In this document: positions 46,460 to 56,765 of the stretch, piece by piece
Numbering within the stretch: position 1 is the stretch's first letter
Layout of the letters: every line of letters begins with the position of its first letter
Assembly (NCBI GenBank): GCA_009103225.1
Contig: RHPI01001715.1
Coordinates: 196,606 to 260,605 of the forward strand
Length of the DNA: 64,000 bases
Direction of reading: 5' to 3'
DNA from: Chlorokybus atmophyticus
Taxonomy: Eukaryota > Streptophyta > Chlorokybophyceae > Chlorokybales > Chlorokybaceae
The notes under the pieces: generated by a model
Database searches by the model: none
What the model was told of the DNA's origin: nothing
Seen by the model: only the letters and a program-made list of their open reading frames with translations
Made by a program: the position numbers and the translations under genes

Positions 46460-48279
46460 ATGCCTCGTGGTCCATCCGTAGGTGCACCTCGTCGTGGAGG
46501 TCGGCGCCAGTTGTTCACATTGCCCGCAGTGTTCAACCAGGCAACCGTCGCCAACCAATCGCAGCAAGACCCCGCGCTAACGCCCAGCACATCACAACAA
46601 CTCCACCTGACACCGCAGTCGCAAGGGCAAGCTCGACGGCATGCGTTCTTGATGCACTGTGCACGTTGCTTCTTGCTCAACTACTAACTTGGATGCTTGC
46701 TTCTTTCATAACTGGCATAGTGACTCACTGCGTGCTTTCTGGATACACTGTGCACGTTGTTCTTCTTTCGCAACTATGAGGGTTGCATCTTTCATGGCTG
46801 GCAGCATGACTCATGTGGTTGTGCTTGCAGAGGGTCGATTGGAACCCCCAACCCAAACGCATTTGGCCGTGACGTGGCAACTTCGGCCGTCAGCAACCCT
46901 TCCCCAAGTAAGTGGAAGATTGGCAACGAGGTAAGCACTGTGTGACACTGTGACACTGTGTGTATGTGTGTAACGGATTGTTTTTGTGTGGACAGCATTT
47001 GCGAGATGCCGTCGTTGAAATCATAAACGGCCACTGGGTAGAGAGCCACGTTTATCCCAAAGAGGACACTATTCGTAATGTCATATGTCAGGTGCTGTGA
47101 ATGCTTCATGACCGCACTACACCGTGACACTGACAACCTGCCCGTGACAGGTAGTTGGCTTCGACCATGACGACGAGGCCGATGCGGCCAAGTTCTATGA
47201 GGTGTACTCGACTCCCAAGGAGTGCCCCTTCCACTAGAATGTCGCCTTGAAGAAAGCTACGCAGGTCCGGTCTGAGAACGTCACCAAGATCAAGCATATA
47301 CTTGAGAAGGAGTACAAGTGGACAATGTTTAACAGCAACAAGCGCAAGTGAGTTGGGTCCCTCACCACCATGTCTGCTATGCAACACTCTTACTCAGCCT
47401 CCATACACACGTACGCATCTCGCCTATCTTAACCGATTCAATCAGGCACATCGACGCCCTAATGGACCCCGAGACTTAAAGCCCAGATGCGCAACGCGCT
47501 CCAAAGTAAGTCACATGCACTATTTTAGCCTGGTGCAGGCTCAACTTGAACTATTTATATCGTGACTAATGCCTTGTTGGTATAACTGTCGCAGACAAGT
47601 CATGGCGGAGATTTGAGGTGACCGACAATGCAAACACGGAGCGGAGGAGATACATCTATGAATGGGGCAATCCCATAATCTGGCAAATGATCGTGCAATG
47701 CTGGTCTTACGCCGTCACTACACTTGGTCGCCGGCAGCTGACAGTCAACCACCTCGCATACCTGTTGCTTACAGTGAGCACTCTGAACTCCATCATTAGC
47801 AATTCAAGCATGCTGTAGCCCCAAACTACAGGCTTGCAGACGCGTTGCAGTGAATAGTGGCTTTTGATGCCACTAACACATGCCTGTAAACTACGCAGAT
47901 GGAGCGCATCCTAAAGGGCAAGGATGGAGACCCTCTCCTAGCTGCCAGCATCGACACACATGAAGAGTACCTCAGCGAAATCAACACCATGATCATGTCA
48001 ATGAAGCGGGAGATGAGGCAACGGTACGCAGCCCTCTAGCCATTCACCCTTGTGAAACGTCGCACTGCATCTTGTGTCGAATACCTAAAAGATCCCAATC
48101 GGCGCCGGCCGCAAGAGACAGCAGCTCGTGACCCACTCGCTGAGGCAGAAGCGGCATTTGATTGGCTGGCACAACCGTTTAAAGAGGAAGAGCAAGCTCC
48201 GGCATCTCCTCCACAGGCCCCAGCGCGTGGTGCTTTGTTCCATGATGACGAGCAAGGCAATGATGAAGAGGAGCTGTAG
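46460..48279 (+). pseudogene. unknown multi-exon gene with in-frame stops, next to transposon
   Basis: Exons 46460-46626, 46831-46930, 46996-47091 and 47151-47347 join in phase; the first donor is GC (AAGG|GCAAGC). Later blocks are 47446-47505, 47595-47773 and 47899-48279. The start is MPRGPSVGAPRRGGRRQLFT. The middle holds HLRDAVVEIINGHWVESHVY and HILEKEYKWTMFNSNKRK; later SWRRFEVTDNANTERRRYIY and HEEYLSEINTMIMSMKREMR. Stops fall inside: TAG 47235, TAA 47477 and TAG 48037. The frame between 47446 and 47595 does not chain. I do not recognise the family. It may be a cargo gene of the transposon or a neighbouring element that decayed in the same way. Confidence 0.5.
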
Positions 48280-48680
48280 CGCAGCTGGTAGTCCGTTTAG
48301 CTGGTAGTGTACATAGCTACAAGGCTTTTGTGACTGAGTGTTGTGCATCTTAAACCAGCTCAGTCAATCGTCATTATGCTCATGCATGTCAATACTTGCA
48401 TCCCTATGATATACAACAGAACTGCATTCGAGTCACATCATCGAACTACAAGCCTTGACAAGTGACTGAGGAACAATGTACACATTTCAGGTACATGTAC
48501 ATTGTACAGGCACATAACAATGCTGGCAGTCAGTGACAGTCGCGTGTAGTCAAGATATGCAAATACATATGATGACAGTTAAGCATTAATCACCTTCAGT
48601 TGTTAAAGAATGCCTTATTTTGTCGATAATTACCTAGTTGGTGCTTGTGAACTAGGCTTGGTCGCCTGCGCTGGACTGGT

Positions 48681-48998
48681 GTGTAACCTGCAGGTGCCTG
48701 TCACATAGGCTGAGTCACCTAAGTAAGACTGATGTGTAATTTGCAAGTGCATGCTAATGAGGTGTAGTCGTCTGTTAACGCTTGATGTGTAACTTACAGG
48801 TGCCCGTTAATTAGTTGTAGTCACCTGTTAAGGCCTGATGTGTAACTAACAGGTGCCTGTTAAGTATCCAATGTCACCTGCTAAGGCCTGATAGGTAACT
48901 AACAGGCGCCTGTTAATTAGGCATAGTCAATAGTTAAAGACTGAATTGTAACGAAAAGGGCCTGATAGTAACGGAAGTTGTTTTCAGGTCCCTGTATC
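48681..48998. repeat. 53-bp tandem array, about six diverged copies
   Basis: The motif GTGTAAC/GTGTAAT/GGTAAC/TTGTAAC recurs at 48681, 48734, 48787, 48840, 48893 and 48946, an exact 53-base period. Each is followed by a CAGGTGCCTGTTAAT-like and a TAGTCACCTGTTAA-like block. Copies 3 to 5 are most alike; the last is degenerate. Confidence 0.88.
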
Positions 48999-49380
48999 GA
49001 GATTACAGGTGGACTGAGCCACGACAGTCTAGATTAGTATCCTCAGGTGCACGGTTGTTGCCAATATCTAGTCGGCTGGCAGGGAAAACGTATTGCGACG
49101 ATTGCAAATACTAAGACCTCAATTACTTCTTCGCGCAGTCTCCCACGAATGATGTTGCTGCCCTTCCCCGTGGCTGTCGCCGACATCAACGTCAATCCCA
49201 TTGCCCTCGGCATGACTCATCCAGCAGCGTCGGCGTCGTCCACCTCGTGCCGAGCTTTAAGCTATACCCCTTGCTCTTTAATTGTCACACACGCATGCAT
49301 GTTGGCATCGTGTGACTACTGCGGTGCTATCTGTGGCAATGCGTGCGACAAATCCACAGACATTGCATGGTGCAAGTGTC

Positions 49381-50060
49381 CGTGCGCACGCATGTTTGCT
49401 TAGGTGCTTATGTGCGCGCGTGTGTGAGGGAAGGGTTATAAGCCGAACACAGTCGATCTGGCTGGACAAGGACGAGCGCGAGTACAGGATTGGTGTGCTT
49501 CTGCAGCACATGGCCTGATTGAGAAGGCTATGAAAAGCGAAGGCGCACTTAATATGGAAGCTTATCGCATGGGCTGGCCTGACGCTCAATTGCAGCCGCA
49601 CAATTGTCAACGATGGAGAAGGTAACCAACTTGCAGCATGCAACTTTGAGCTTGCAAATGAGCACAACTCAAGAACACAACAAGTATGTGTGAGAATGAG
49701 TGCGCGTGTGCATGCGCGCACTCGTACGTGTGAAGCAGTAAAAGAAAGTACAAGCATTTAATAGCAATAGCAAGTGTGCTTGGAGCTTGCATAGAAAGTG
49801 GTAATGCATTCAACTCGGTAGAAGTAGAAGCCTCCAATGGTCTTAGACATGTGCGTGCACCTGCGCATGCACGCGCGCGCTCACATGTGTTTGCTTAGGT
49901 GCTTATATATGCACGTGTTTGTGGGCAGGGTTATAAGCCGATTACAGTTGATCTGGTTGAGGACAAGGACAAGCGCAAGTACAGGATTAGTGTGCTCCTG
50001 CAACTGATGGCGAACCTGATAGAGAAGGCTGTGGAGAGTGAAGGCGGTGCCTCAATGCAA
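49381..50060. repeat. duplicated exon-like segment, two copies about 485 bp apart
   Basis: About 49387-49560 and 49880-50060 share TGTTTGCTTAGGTGCTTAT, then GGGTTATAAGCCGA and a block reading VDLVEDKDKRKYRISVLLQL in the second copy. The second copy is open for about 65 codons after a GGCAG acceptor-like site. The first has frame breaks. I do not recognise the peptide. Confidence 0.65.
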
Positions 50061-50123
50061 CACTTGATATGGAAACAAGCTCACGTGTCGGGAACGGATG
50101 AAGGCAGGTTGTGTACACTCATG

Positions 50124-50770
50124 AAATGTTGTTCTATTTACTTGATATGGACACACAAAGGGCTTTTAGGATGGAAGGGTAACAAGGGGATTGTTGCCTG
50201 CCAAGTGTGCAGCTGTAAAGGCGACGAGATGTAAGAGCTGCCCCGTAAGAATTGTGCAAGGAGCTGTCATAGCGTAGTACACAAATGGAGCTGCAAGCAG
50301 CTGTAACCCATGTTGTCGATGTCTATGGTATGAATCAATTAGACGACAAAGCTTTTCAAATCTATGTCTGAGAGAGTTGCCAATACGTAACGCGTTGCAA
50401 CCAAAAGCTAGGGTTGTCATGCTATAATTATTGATACCAATTTGTACACACTCGTGCTTGATACAAATTATCACAAGTGCATGCATGCATGTATGCATCA
50501 CGGGGTAAGAGCAATACTGCTACTTAGTGTAGGTAGGCAGGTAGGTAGCAAGTAGGTGGACAACTTGGTGGCTTGCGCGTGTGTTACACTCTTATGCCAT
50601 GCAGTGCATGCCACAATCCATGCATACTATATATTGTACAATAATACTGCAATATTGACAGTAATACTAGCACGGACCGGAATTGTAAAAAAGCGTTTAA
50701 AAGAGTTTGCTTGTAGCCTTCTCCCTGTTTGGCTTGAGCTGAGCATGTTGATAAGTCCTGCACACAGCAC
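50124..50770 (-). pseudogene. VAC14 relic (three exon remnants)
   Basis: Three stretches match, in the same order and strand, three exons of the intact VAC14 gene at 56766-60686. About 50124-50215 matches 58584-58691 (shared AGGATGGAAGGGTA). About 50295-50400 matches 58760-58865 (shared GACGACAAAGC versus GATGACAAAGC, and TAACGCGTTGCAACC-like end). About 50681-50765 matches 58982-59062 (shared TGCTTGTAGCCTT and AGCATGTTGA). Spacers have diverged. The frames carry stops and shifts, and flanking VAC14 exons are absent. This is a partial, non-functional segmental duplicate that kept its introns, so it arose at the DNA level. Confidence 0.8.
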
Positions 50771-52434
50771 ACATATTGGGAAGTATATGTGCGCATGCGC
50801 GTTGGGTGTTCAAAGATTAAAGGTGCTGTGCACATGCTTGTGCTTAAGCTTGTGTGCTCGCGCACGTGTGCGACAGCATGCCCTTGAGAAGATGAGTTAT
50901 TCATGCCTCGGCTACCGCCCTGTTACTGTTAATGATCTCAGGCTATATCACAATTTTTAGATGTGTTACACGCTGTCCAAGTCAACCGACCAAGAATGGC
51001 GTATAGATGGTTTTATGAAACACTTTTCCAACATGAAGGAATAATCAACACCATCAGCAAATCAATATAGTACACAAACATAAGCAAGATGGAGACGTGC
51101 AATTACTTGAATCGATATCGATTATATAGTTGGACTCCTTACTCTATGATATCCATGCAGCAACACTCGTGCCAACACCATTGAGTGCTTGCATATGGCT
51201 ACTTGCTGGCTCCCCCGCCAAGCACTTGAAACGCTTACACACCTTATATCGATGCACAACACTCCACAACACTTTAACAACATTTCTACCACCTAATAGC
51301 GGCTATTAGCGTTGAGGGCCTTGCCATCATGGCTTGCTGACACCTTGTTGTAGTACTACAGGGCGTTAGCAAGCCTTTCAAAACAAGTCAGGTTCAAAAA
51401 AAAGCATCGACCAAAGGTAATGGCGCGTTAAGGGCCGACTGCAAAGCCGATTTGTGATCACTAATATGACATTTGTTAAAGAAACAACTCCATGGACCTT
51501 CCCATTTTTAGCGAGTGACCAAGTAGGTGGTGTTCTACCGCAAAACACCACTGCCGAAAAACACCGCAGGAGTTACCCGGCACTGAAGTTGGATTTGAAA
51601 AAAGAAATCTATCCGCTCTATAGAAATTGCATATTAACCTTTGGGGTAAGTTAACTTGCTAATCTATCCCTCTAATCTACCTGCTTAATGTGTCTGTACA
51701 ATCAATGGATACATGCAGCCGGCAACTTCTGCGGTGAGGAATGCCATTCCGAAAGCGAATCTAGCGGAAACGATTGTTGGTGGCGATTGCAAAGCCGTTT
51801 TTTGTGACATATCAGACGTATCAGGGCTCTGTTAAGCTAGCATCTCGTTTGATAATCCAATCTTTAAGCGCCCACGAGAGTGGAGTCTTGCGGCGACACT
51901 CACCATATTCCATTAATTTGAAAGCGATTGCTTTTGCAACAAACAACACAACCGAACGCTGCTGTTAGCAGCGGCTTGTCGGTTGCAATGCTTCAAGGTG
52001 CACCGACTGAGTTTTAATGGTCGTCTTATTGACCTTGATTACGGTTTGACGGGTTGCGTCGCTGCAGGCTATAGCTTGACGAGGAACCCCAAGTTGTAAA
52101 ATTGATGTACGAAAGTGGGGGCGTTACTGACTCCCGACCTAGCCAATAACTCGATGAATCTCGGAGAATGGTCCAATCATGCTCCAAAACACCTGCGCCC
52201 TCGCCGCCTCCAGGTGCATTAACCCGCGCTATGCCATATATGCCTAGCAAATGCTTACTGTTGTCAGCGCATTTGCCTCTATAACTTACAGTTTTCCGAG
52301 CAACTTTAGGCGTGGGTGCTTGTAGAATTATTCAAGTATGGCCAATAAGTCGCCAATATCAATGTATTTGAACCATATCTTACTTGACGCAGCCAAGTCT
52401 AACAATTTCGCGGCCAATGACAGAGCGGTGGGCG

Positions 52435-52479
52435 TTGCAAACATATGGGCTATGATGCGCATAGCCCATATGTTTGCAA
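52435..52479. repeat. perfect hairpin, 20-bp arms, 5-base loop
   Basis: Arms TTGCAAACATATGGGCTATG and exact complement around ATGCG. It stands 40 bases upstream of the 19-base sequence shared with the window's right end. Confidence 0.9.
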
Positions 52480-52521
52480 GTCTGATTACCCGTGATGCCC
52501 GTTTGAAATGAACAACATAAT

Positions 52522-52540
52522 TAGCTTTGATGCGATAAAA
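52522..52540. repeat. 19-base sequence shared with 63982-64000
   Basis: TAGCTTTGATGCGATAAAA occurs here and again as the last 19 bases of the window. The match may be longer because the window ends. It suggests a dispersed repeat or the edge of an element. Confidence 0.8.
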
Positions 52541-53840
52541 TACATTTATATCATTAAACTATCACACACTCACGCACGCACGCACGCACCCACCCACGCT
52601 TGCACACGCGCACACACGTGCCATGCCATATGGCATATGCCACACGGTGTACATTTATGTGTACATACATCATTATATTGTTTGATGTATGACAAATCAA
52701 ACGCAATAACATTTATTGATTTTGCCTTCATTATTAACACCTTAAAATTGATATCATTGATAAACACAGTAGTGGTAGACACTGTTGTAGAGACGCGGTG
52801 CCTATAGAAGTAGCTGCCGAATACTATTTGGCTTGTCACAAAAGTATATGTCAAGCTGGTCGCAAATCTTCTACAACAAGTTTATTTCAATCCCCGCACG
52901 GTCTGTCCATTTTATCACTCGGTCGGCTACTCTTGTTGTCGATAAACTCTGCAGCTCAGATAGGGTCGCTTGGATCAAATCCAATGATTAATCCATCAGC
53001 AGGCACACCTTCAAGCTTTCACTTTGGATTCTTGCAAGTACAAACAATATAGTTATTACATCAGCACCAAATTGCACTGTCACACAAAAAGAACACAACA
53101 ATGGAAAATGACAGTACCAATGCTTGAAATACTCAGTAAACGGTAGTACCACGTAAGGTAGATTCCGCCCTACCATACGCACAAAAATAAACCTAGCCAT
53201 AAAACCGCATCCGTCATTCTCTTCACTATTTGAATCACAGCAAATGGCAGGTTGTCTAGAGTCAAGGAAATTAAAGTTGCTCGCTTTAAAAAACCGCGTT
53301 TTTTACTTAAGCGCATGTTGCAGAGCTTCGCCATCTTGTCTATAAATATACTGCCTTGGTAAGCATCTACAGCACATCATGTGTTTTGAAGATTATTTAG
53401 CAATTAAGTTTATTGCTAAGTATACACCTACCACAACTACTCGGTAGTATGATACTGACTACTCATGTATTGATGGAGCCATAAACTCCAAAGCTCCCAA
53501 GGAACTGCTAAGATTCATTCACATTGCAATATGAACGACCACCGTTTGCCTTACACAACCGATATGACCTTCAATGCTGCCCACTAAAACAGCTCAACGG
53601 TAAGTACAGTGCATCGTTGCAAGCAACAGCAAGAGTGCATGTTGCCATGCAGCTCAGCGCGCGGCGAATGCATTGATGCAGTGACTATACAACCACATCT
53701 TGCACAGCTAGCAGCAATAGCCAAAAGTTACACAACAACACTATAAACAGAAAATAAACTCACACTCAAAGTATAACAGCACGATAGGAGGAGGCTTGGG
53801 CCAGATGTTAAGCGCGACATGGTCACCATCATTCAATTCA

Positions 53841-54202
53841 TCATCCCGCATAGCTCCAATAACCAGGATCTCTTTGACGTTCAACCAAGTTGCGCAAGTA
53901 CTCCTCTGTTTTATCATTAGCTGCCTTTCCCTTCTTGCCATAGAGCTCGTACTCCTCTAGGCCGATAAGTCTGCATTCTTGCAGCGAAGTATATATATAT
54001 ATATAGATAGATCATTATATTGCCTGATGTATACAACACTGATATGTACCTACATGTTTAGCTGAATAATGCGGCGCACCGTCAGCGGCAAAAAGTCACG
54101 TGCAGATTCCACACCGCTGAAAAGACGGACACATGTGTCCACTCTTGTGTTATCGACCACAATTGCAACATCTAAGTTAGAGAAGGACGTAAGGCGGCAC
54201 CT
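53841..54202 (-). CDS. 3' end of an unrecognised gene, two exons
   Basis: Exon 54202-54054 (49 codons plus two bases) joins exon 53970-53841 across an 83-nt intron with donor GTAGGT and acceptor ATGCAG, in matching phase. The peptide runs RCRLTSFSNLDVAIVVDNTR, then SGVESARDFLPLTVRRIIQL, then LIGLEEYELYGKKGKAANDK and EYLRNLVERQRDPGYWSYAG, and ends in TGA TGA. The other two frames close quickly, and composition is protein-like and charged. The 5' start of the first exon is a guess; an AG acceptor lies just before it. No upstream exon was found in the AT-rich DNA beyond 54240, so this may be a fragment. No family is recognised. Confidence 0.45.
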
Positions 54203-55202
54203 CACTCGCAACGCAGCTGCTGACAAATATTAGCTACTGCATGCGCCAATTTAGCGCTGCCAACCTAATTGTGTCATATCATGCAAACCATGCTAAAACC
54301 ATTGGTATTTTGTTATGTTTCTCCCAATATTCATGCTATTACCAATACTATAACAGAAAACTTTTTCATCGCAATTATGATGCAATCAATGAATTTGCAT
54401 CTTTTGTAAGTATGTACACACACTTACAAAAGCGTGTGCACACACTTATTATTGTTCTGCTGCATGCGGCAGCGTGATAAGGTGTTGAGGCTTAGCAATG
54501 ATCCCGTTGTGGTTGGTCATTATTATTGATGTCACATCGTACAATGTATTATCACATAATAAGTCGTATCTCCATAATATGTTTAAAAATACCGTGAAAT
54601 ACTCGTTTCATTTTTGTCATATTGTATTGGTATTCGTACTTTGTATCGTGCGAATATGGCGCGAACGTGCTTTGCAGCCGCTTCCTTCGTTCATGTCATT
54701 TGCATTGTGTTTAAAGTGGTGGTTGCGCCCGGACCTGGCCATTGTGGCACATGTAGCGATTGCCTGAGCGTTGCTTGCATGCGTCCGTTGAAAAATGCTG
54801 GCAATGGTGCCATTGTCACAATGGCACCATCGCCAGTTGGGTATGTACGGTACATACCCAACTGCACCGCCATGCAGCGCGTCAACATCAGTATGGCCAC
54901 CTACATGTTAGCCATGGTCTTTAGCATCAATGCATGTCATGTCAATGCACATCACAGTCCGCACATGCATCATATGGTATTGACCACCGCCAGGCTATGT
55001 GCATAAAGAAATGCGATGCAGTATTATGGCATGCATGACACATGCCATATTGGTGTGCGGTTGCAAGAGCATATGCATTAATGTACATGATAATGAAAGC
55101 GTTGCATGTGTATTATCAAATATTTGTACAGAGAGATAGTGGCATGCTTCGGTGCGCTACCATTGGTAATTTGCTAAGCAACAAGTGTGTGTGTGTGTAA
55201 GT

Positions 55203-55236
<34 letters not shown>

Positions 55237-56765
55237 CGCTGCCATTGGTTTTTTGCTAAGCAACAATTGTGTGTGTGTGTGTGTAACATATATGCAATGT
55301 TATGCATGTGACCCCATTGCATTGTGAACATGACATGCACACACACACGCACACTTGCACACGCCAGCAAACAACTTCTTACACCACCGGGCTACCTATA
55401 CAAATCAGGTAGCTACTTTCGCTAAGCCCTTGCCCCGTTAGTCAACATGCATGCGTAGTTACCTGTACACAAGTAGAGTCCCCATAGTTAGGCACCGGTG
55501 TGGCTGTAGTTGTGGCAGCAGCACAAAGCAGACGGACTCCCCCTCCCTCTGCTCTCTCGCTCTCTCTCCACCCGCCGCCCTGCTTCTCTCTTGGCAGTCT
55601 GTGTGTGTGTGTGTACAAAAGATGCAAGAGAGAATTGTGTGTATACTCATATATGATGTGAAAACTTGCATGCGTCAGCATGCCCTCAATTAACAACTTG
55701 GGATTAGCTACAGCAGCCTGCAACATGCGCATAACCGGGTCAAGCAGTTAATGAACACCACAATGTGGGGCTGGCGCTTTTCTCAATCAATCCGGAGGTG
55801 GCTGGCAGTGTCATGCCCAATCAACACCATCATCGGTTGTCCTGCTGTCACGTGTGTTGTTCGCAGATAACACACGTGATGATACACGTGACAACACAGC
55901 GTCGACCTCAACGGCACAGGCAGTCGCATGTCATGCTGACATGCTGCACACCAGCCAACCCTAACCCTTACGGCAAGCAGAGCTACCCAATGACGGCAAT
56001 TGCAGCGCGTTGTAGGAGCAGAGAGTGGGTGAAGGCGGCGGTTCGGGGAGAGGGAAGGGAATCCAGTTAGTCTGCTCCTGTTGTCATTCACGCTGCAAGG
56101 GCTGCCGCCAACCACATCGCGGTGCTGATGATGATTTGAACACTTGCATGCTTGTATGACTTACGGGGAGGGCAAGTATAGTAGCAGCGCGTACCCCGGT
56201 GATGGGTTAAGTAAGATGCTGTGGTGGATGTGGTGGTGGTGAATGACACCCCATGCATTGATGTGAATGACACCTCATGCATATGCAAAAACAATGGCAA
56301 GATGATAGCAACAAGCAGCAACATCAGCAGCTACATAGCAGAGCAAGCAACCCTAGCAAGTAGGAGCAATGGCACACAACTTGGCTTTGAAACAGGCACG
56401 GAGGATGCACGCAAGATAACAGTGAGATGGGCCCCATAACTGCACGCTCAAGGAGGGAAGGAAGCAACAAGCCACGGCTCCTTACCTGAGCAAGCAGCCA
56501 CAGTGAGAATGCATGTGGCATATGTAGCATACTATTTCTTGTACACCTAACAATACCACGTAGCAACACTGTTTGCCAATCAACCGATGAGCTAACAACA
56601 GCTACCAACATCCACGAATACACCAACTCAACACAGTAATGCGGCACCACACCTATCCGCTAACTTGAGATTTACCACACACATTAGTCATCAATGCTTC
56701 ACCTAACAACCTACAGCCTGCAAACGCACATACACGGGATGGCTGTCCACGGAGTTGACAATGTT
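54203..56765. other. intergenic, microsatellites and hairpins
   Basis: AT-rich in the left part. Paired hairpins at 54804-54864. Two repeats of a segment CATTGGTAATTTGCTAAGCA / CATTGGTTTTTTGCTAAGCA at about 55162 and 55244, each followed by a GT/AC microsatellite (to about 55285). A CT/GT-rich stretch lies at 55540-55620. No gene is seen. Confidence 0.5.
54804..54864. repeat. two adjacent perfect hairpins
   Basis: 54804-54830: 13-bp arms (ATGGTGCCATTGT) with one-base loop. 54834-54864: 15-bp arms (CAGTTGGGTATGTAC) with one-base loop. They are three bases apart. This resembles the pair at 13843-13893 in form but not in sequence. Confidence 0.9.

Larger units (their letters stand above)
48280..53840. 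other. gene-poor, AT-richer region
   Basis: This contains the 53-bp tandem array, a duplicated segment at 49381-50060, a VAC14 relic and a hairpin (separate entries). Weak coding hints only. At 51454-51654 (+) an open stretch ends at a GT donor. At about 53010-52950 (-) a frame LEGVPADGLIIGFDPSDPI follows an AG and ends at a stop. Neither could be extended into a gene. Confidence 0.5.

Noticed and set aside
48278-48310. Sequence with tRNA-like AGCTGGTAG words
   Set aside because: No cloverleaf, acceptor stem or T-loop could be formed; no tRNA or rRNA gene was found in the window.
55955-55975. CCAACCCTAACCCTTA resembles telomeric repeat
   Set aside because: Only two imperfect units in intergenic DNA; no array.
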